From assembly GCA_011522945.1 (NCBI GenBank), contig WTHY01000159.1, forward strand, positions 1-5,418: a stretch of DNA of 5,418 bases, in the 5' to 3' direction. The notes beneath the pieces were generated by a model that worked only from the letters and a program-made list of their open reading frames with translations, was not told where the DNA came from and made no database searches. The position numbers and the translations under genes were made by a program. Below are positions 4,839 to 5,418 of the stretch, one piece after another. The stretch comes from Alphaproteobacteria bacterium. Its GTDB lineage: Bacteria; Pseudomonadota; Alphaproteobacteria; Puniceispirillales; Puniceispirillaceae. Within the stretch, counting starts at the first letter, position 1, and every line of letters begins with the position of its first letter.

Positions 4839-5418
4839 ATGGTTGCCTATTCCGATATTCTTGCTGCTGCACAACGTATTAAGGCGCACGCAACAAAGAC
4901 ACCGCTACTCACATCTGATCTATTGAATAAAAGGCTGGGGTTTCAGTTATATGTGAAAGCCGAACCTTTGCAACGTACATCTTCTTTCAAATTTCGTGGC
5001 GCTATGAATGCCATATCCACGCTACCAGATGACGACGCCCCTATCATTGCCTTTTCAAGCGGAAACCATGCGCAAGGTATTGCGTTAGCGGCTAAGCTAA
5101 AAGGGCGAAAGGCAACCATCATTATGCCAGAAGATGCCCCAATGGTAAAAATTGAAAACACGCGCGCCTATGGGGCTAATGTTGTTTTGTATGACAGATA
5201 TAGTGGTGACCGAGAAGCAATTGCACGTACTTATAGCAAAGAAGACAATCCTGCACATGTCATCCCGCCATTTGATGATGAACGTGTAATAGCCGGTCAA
5301 GGCACAATTGGTTTAGAATTGGCGCAGCAATGTTCAGCTGCTAATTTCATACCAGATAGCGCTATTATCTGTTGTGGCGGTGGTGGCCTAATTTCTGGAA
5401 CATCTATAGCCCTTAAAC
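4839..5418 (+). CDS. PLP-dependent threonine/serine dehydratase-like enzyme, N-terminal part
   Basis: Fold type II pyridoxal-phosphate enzyme; 193 complete codons are visible and the gene runs off the right edge. Landmarks: SSFKFRGAMNAI (48-59) with the Schiff-base Lys51, SSGNHAQG (73-80) that contacts the substrate carboxylate, KIENTRAYGANVVLYD (104-119), and the glycine loop GGGGLISG (180-187) that holds the PLP phosphate. The pattern matches the threonine ammonia-lyase, serine racemase and hydroxyaspartate dehydratase group; the visible part cannot separate these, and any C-terminal ACT regulatory domain would lie outside the window. The start at 4839 is the only in-frame ATG before the conserved core; the nearby GAGAG is unusually close to it for a ribosome site. 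It is divergent from dapA and has a candidate regulated promoter. Role in isoleucine synthesis versus amino-acid catabolism is undecided. Confidence 0.88.
   Translation, partial: MVAYSDILAAAQRIKAHATKTPLLTSDLLNKRLGFQLYVKAEPLQRTSSFKFRGAMNAISTLPDDDAPIIAFSSGNHAQGIALAAKLKGRKATIIMPEDAPMVKIENTRAYGANVVLYDRYSGDREAIARTYSKEDNPAHVIPPFDDERVIAGQGTIGLELAQQCSAANFIPDSAIICCGGGGLISGTSIALK

Overview
The window looks like ordinary chromosomal backbone of an alphaproteobacterium, probably a marine or other moderately AT-rich lineage. The lineage is inferred from protein character and gene order: omega with a long acidic tail, HPPK with an NA-x-RT-hDLD motif, and rpoZ followed by a single Rel-type stringent factor. 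The exact taxon cannot be named from this sequence. No mobile element, CRISPR array, tRNA or rRNA was seen.

Layout. Positions 1-1845 hold a leftward block: folK (folate pathway kinase), rpoZ (RNA polymerase omega) and a bifunctional (p)ppGpp synthetase/hydrolase that runs off the left edge. A 166-bp divergent spacer with a tandem 20-bp repeat separates it from a rightward, translationally coupled pair: a NYN-domain putative ribonuclease and a family 5-like uracil-DNA glycosylase (positions 2012-3177). This pair converges on a leftward dapA-smpB pair (3205-4605). A 233-bp divergent spacer then leads to a rightward PLP-dependent threonine/serine dehydratase-like gene cut by the right edge.

How the genes relate. 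rpoZ and rel form a stringent-response module: Rel makes and degrades (p)ppGpp, and omega keeps the N-terminal MAR residues that help form ppGpp site 1 on RNA polymerase. dapA supplies diaminopimelate/lysine and smpB works in trans-translation; their pairing appears to be positional rather than mechanistic. The NYN/UDG pair joins a predicted RNA-cleaving fold to a base-excision repair enzyme through a one-base stop/start overlap, and is the least understood unit here.

Most interesting signals. (1) A perfect TATAAT sits in the centre of an 8-bp-arm inverted repeat just upstream of rel, six bases before an in-frame ATG, suggesting a dedicated and possibly leaderless rel promoter. (2) The candidate rpoZ promoter has the same design, with its -10 centred in an inverted repeat. 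(3) The folK/NYN spacer carries a tandem 20-bp repeat, and a 19-bp dyad overlaps the candidate dehydratase promoter. No convincing rho-independent terminator was found.
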